Program-made: the position numbers and the translations under genes
Part shown: positions 14,664 through 15,358 of the stretch, piece by piece
Layout: every line of letters begins with the position of its first letter
Position numbering within the stretch: the first letter of the stretch is position 1
DNA from: CAVURW01 sp963743595
GTDB lineage: Bacteria; Verrucomicrobiota; Verrucomicrobiia; Methylacidiphilales; UBA1321
Direction of reading: 5' to 3'
Length of the DNA stretch: 15,358 bases
NCBI GenBank assembly: GCA_963743595.1
Contig: CAVURW010000271.1
Location: 1-15,358 of the forward strand
The notes under the pieces: model-generated
What the model was told of the DNA's origin: nothing
Seen by the model: only the letters and a program-made list of their open reading frames with translations
Database searches by the model: none

Positions 14664-14963
14664 ATGAAGCGTATCATTTATATGTTAGGTGGATCTTGTT
14701 GTATTCTCCTTTTAATTTATAGCATATCCTTCTTTATCGTCTTCGATATTACGTCAATTGCGTACGCCGATGATGAAGACACTTATAATTTTCGACAAGT
14801 TGCTCATGGTCCGAAACCCAGAGCCATATTCTGTTCCACGTATATGGGGAATGGGGCCTACTTCGGGTACGAGTGGCCATTTTATGCATATGCACCGTTT
14901 TGTTCCGTTTGGCGTCAGTTTGAAGGTTACGCAGCACCTGCAGCATGGAGACACTCTAAATAG
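14664..14963 (+). CDS. Small exported or membrane-anchored protein of unknown function
   Basis: The ATG at 14664 gives 99 residues. MKRIIYM is a positive start, residues 8-27 are strongly hydrophobic (LGGSCCILLLIYSISFFIVF) and AYA-DDED near 35 fits a signal-peptidase site, leaving a mature part of about 64 residues with two cysteines and many aromatics (YFGYEWPFYAYAPFCSVWRQ). There is no recognised domain. Only three bases separate it from the toxin-like module and both share the AT-rich composition, so they were probably acquired together. By position it could be a partner or immunity protein, but nothing in the sequence shows that. No Shine-Dalgarno is visible. Confidence 0.5.
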   Translation: MKRIIYMLGGSCCILLLIYSISFFIVFDITSIAYADDEDTYNFRQVAHGPKPRAIFCSTYMGNGAYFGYEWPFYAYAPFCSVWRQFEGYAAPAAWRHSK

Positions 14964-15064
14964 CGTAACTTGCTTGTTGAGTACCAAACTGACATTGTAG
15001 GTTAATCCCGAAATGAGGTCGTAGGGAATTAAGTGAGAATGCCAGGATTGTGTCGTAAAGTTGG

Positions 15065-15358
15065 AGTCTCACCTTTGAGGCCATACCCTCGCCCGACGAG
15101 GCGCGAAAATGGTCCAGCTAAAACTCGATACCTTTACCCTGCTGTTTCTGTTGTTTGATCTCGCGCTCTTGTTCAACCGGTACAAAGTGCAGGTGTGGTG
15201 GCCCTAGGCTCCTCCGCTCTTGGTAGCGGTAAAAGTCATCAACGATCTTGTATTTGTCCGGTCGCTTGTGCGATTGAAGAACGTCAGTGACCGACAGCCG
15301 GTCTTCAGATTGTGGTAAACCCGAGTAGAGCCGATCCTTGTTGATAGTGTGGACGGTG
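15065..15358. repeat. Direct repeat, right copy (partner 13120-13413), continues past window
   Basis: It matches 13120-13413 with one difference (G at 15312). Its first 57 bases are a severed 3' end of the 12142-13176 gene: the frame is closed by TAA at 15056-15058, just before the repeat, so no second copy of that gene is made here. The window ends inside the repeat. Confidence 0.97.
15118..15358 (-). CDS. C-terminal end of a probable MobF relaxase (5' part beyond window)
   Basis: The minus-strand frame is open for 79 codons from the right edge to the TAG at 15118-15120. It contains LPQSEDRLSVTDVLQSHKRP, YKIVDDFYRYQERRS and SLGPPHLHFVPVEQEREIKQ, ending in KQQGKGIEF. In the left copy the same sequence follows an N-terminal TrwC fragment, so I infer that this is the tail of the full-length relaxase whose main part lies to the right. 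The tail alone has no motif I can name, and it could belong to a different gene that merely follows the relaxase. The CAA codon at 15312-15310 replaces the stop seen in the left copy. Confidence 0.5.
   Translation of the reverse strand, partial: TVHTINKDRLYSGLPQSEDRLSVTDVLQSHKRPDKYKIVDDFYRYQERRSLGPPHLHFVPVEQEREIKQQKQQGKGIEF

Noticed and set aside
1..15358. CRISPR array or insertion sequence
   Set aside because: No regularly spaced short repeats and no transposase or terminal inverted repeats were seen.

Overview
The window looks like a bacterial chromosome fragment carrying the start of an integrated mobile element. Moderate GC, few clear Shine-Dalgarno sites, several large secreted right-handed beta-helix proteins, a double AsnC-type protein and a TrwC-like relaxase of a familiar style all suggest the Planctomycetes-Verrucomicrobia-Chlamydiae group, most likely Verrucomicrobiota. 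That assignment is inference; no rRNA or other marker gene is present.

Left part (1-7205), probably host backbone. Three exported right-handed parallel beta-helix proteins sit together. One runs off the left edge (minus strand, GH141-like N-terminus). One has two CBM6-like carbohydrate-binding domains (plus strand, 1373-4069). One has GH28/GH110-like motifs (minus strand, 4079-5800). Together they look like a small polysaccharide-degrading set. Next comes a 389-residue protein with two copies of the AsnC/Lrp-like siroheme decarboxylase (AhbA/AhbB, NirDL) architecture.

Junction (7264-7451). A sigma70-like promoter leads into tRNA-Lys(TTT) and tRNA-Gln(CTG). The 3' half of tRNA-Gln also encodes the last codons and the stop of a complete tyrosine recombinase on the other strand, so tRNA-Gln is the likely integration site and the element extends to the right.

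Element (7427 to the right edge). A translationally coupled excisionase-like gene and integrase lie next to the tRNA. Then come a two-gene minus-strand operon of exported proteins (DUF6794-like with a propeller-like tail, plus a two-repeat protein with a signal peptide) that ends in a good hairpin terminator, and a plus-strand conserved hypothetical gene.

Right end (13120-15358). The far right is rearranged. A direct repeat of at least 294 bp (13120-13413 and 15065-15358, one mismatch) carries the 3' end of the hypothetical gene and an 80-codon frame that I take to be the tail of a MobF/TrwC relaxase. The left relaxase copy is broken: an N-terminal stretch of about 140 residues runs directly into the tail, out of frame, and the single repeat mismatch puts a stop codon in that tail. 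The right copy is open and leaves the window. Between the repeats are a row of three perfect hairpins just upstream of the relaxase fragment (possible oriT), an AT-rich orphan C-terminal module that looks like a toxin tip, and a small exported or membrane-anchored protein. The simplest reading is an integrative mobilizable element whose relaxase locus was duplicated or recombined around an acquired toxin-like cassette. Because the contig stops inside the second repeat, an assembly artefact remains possible.
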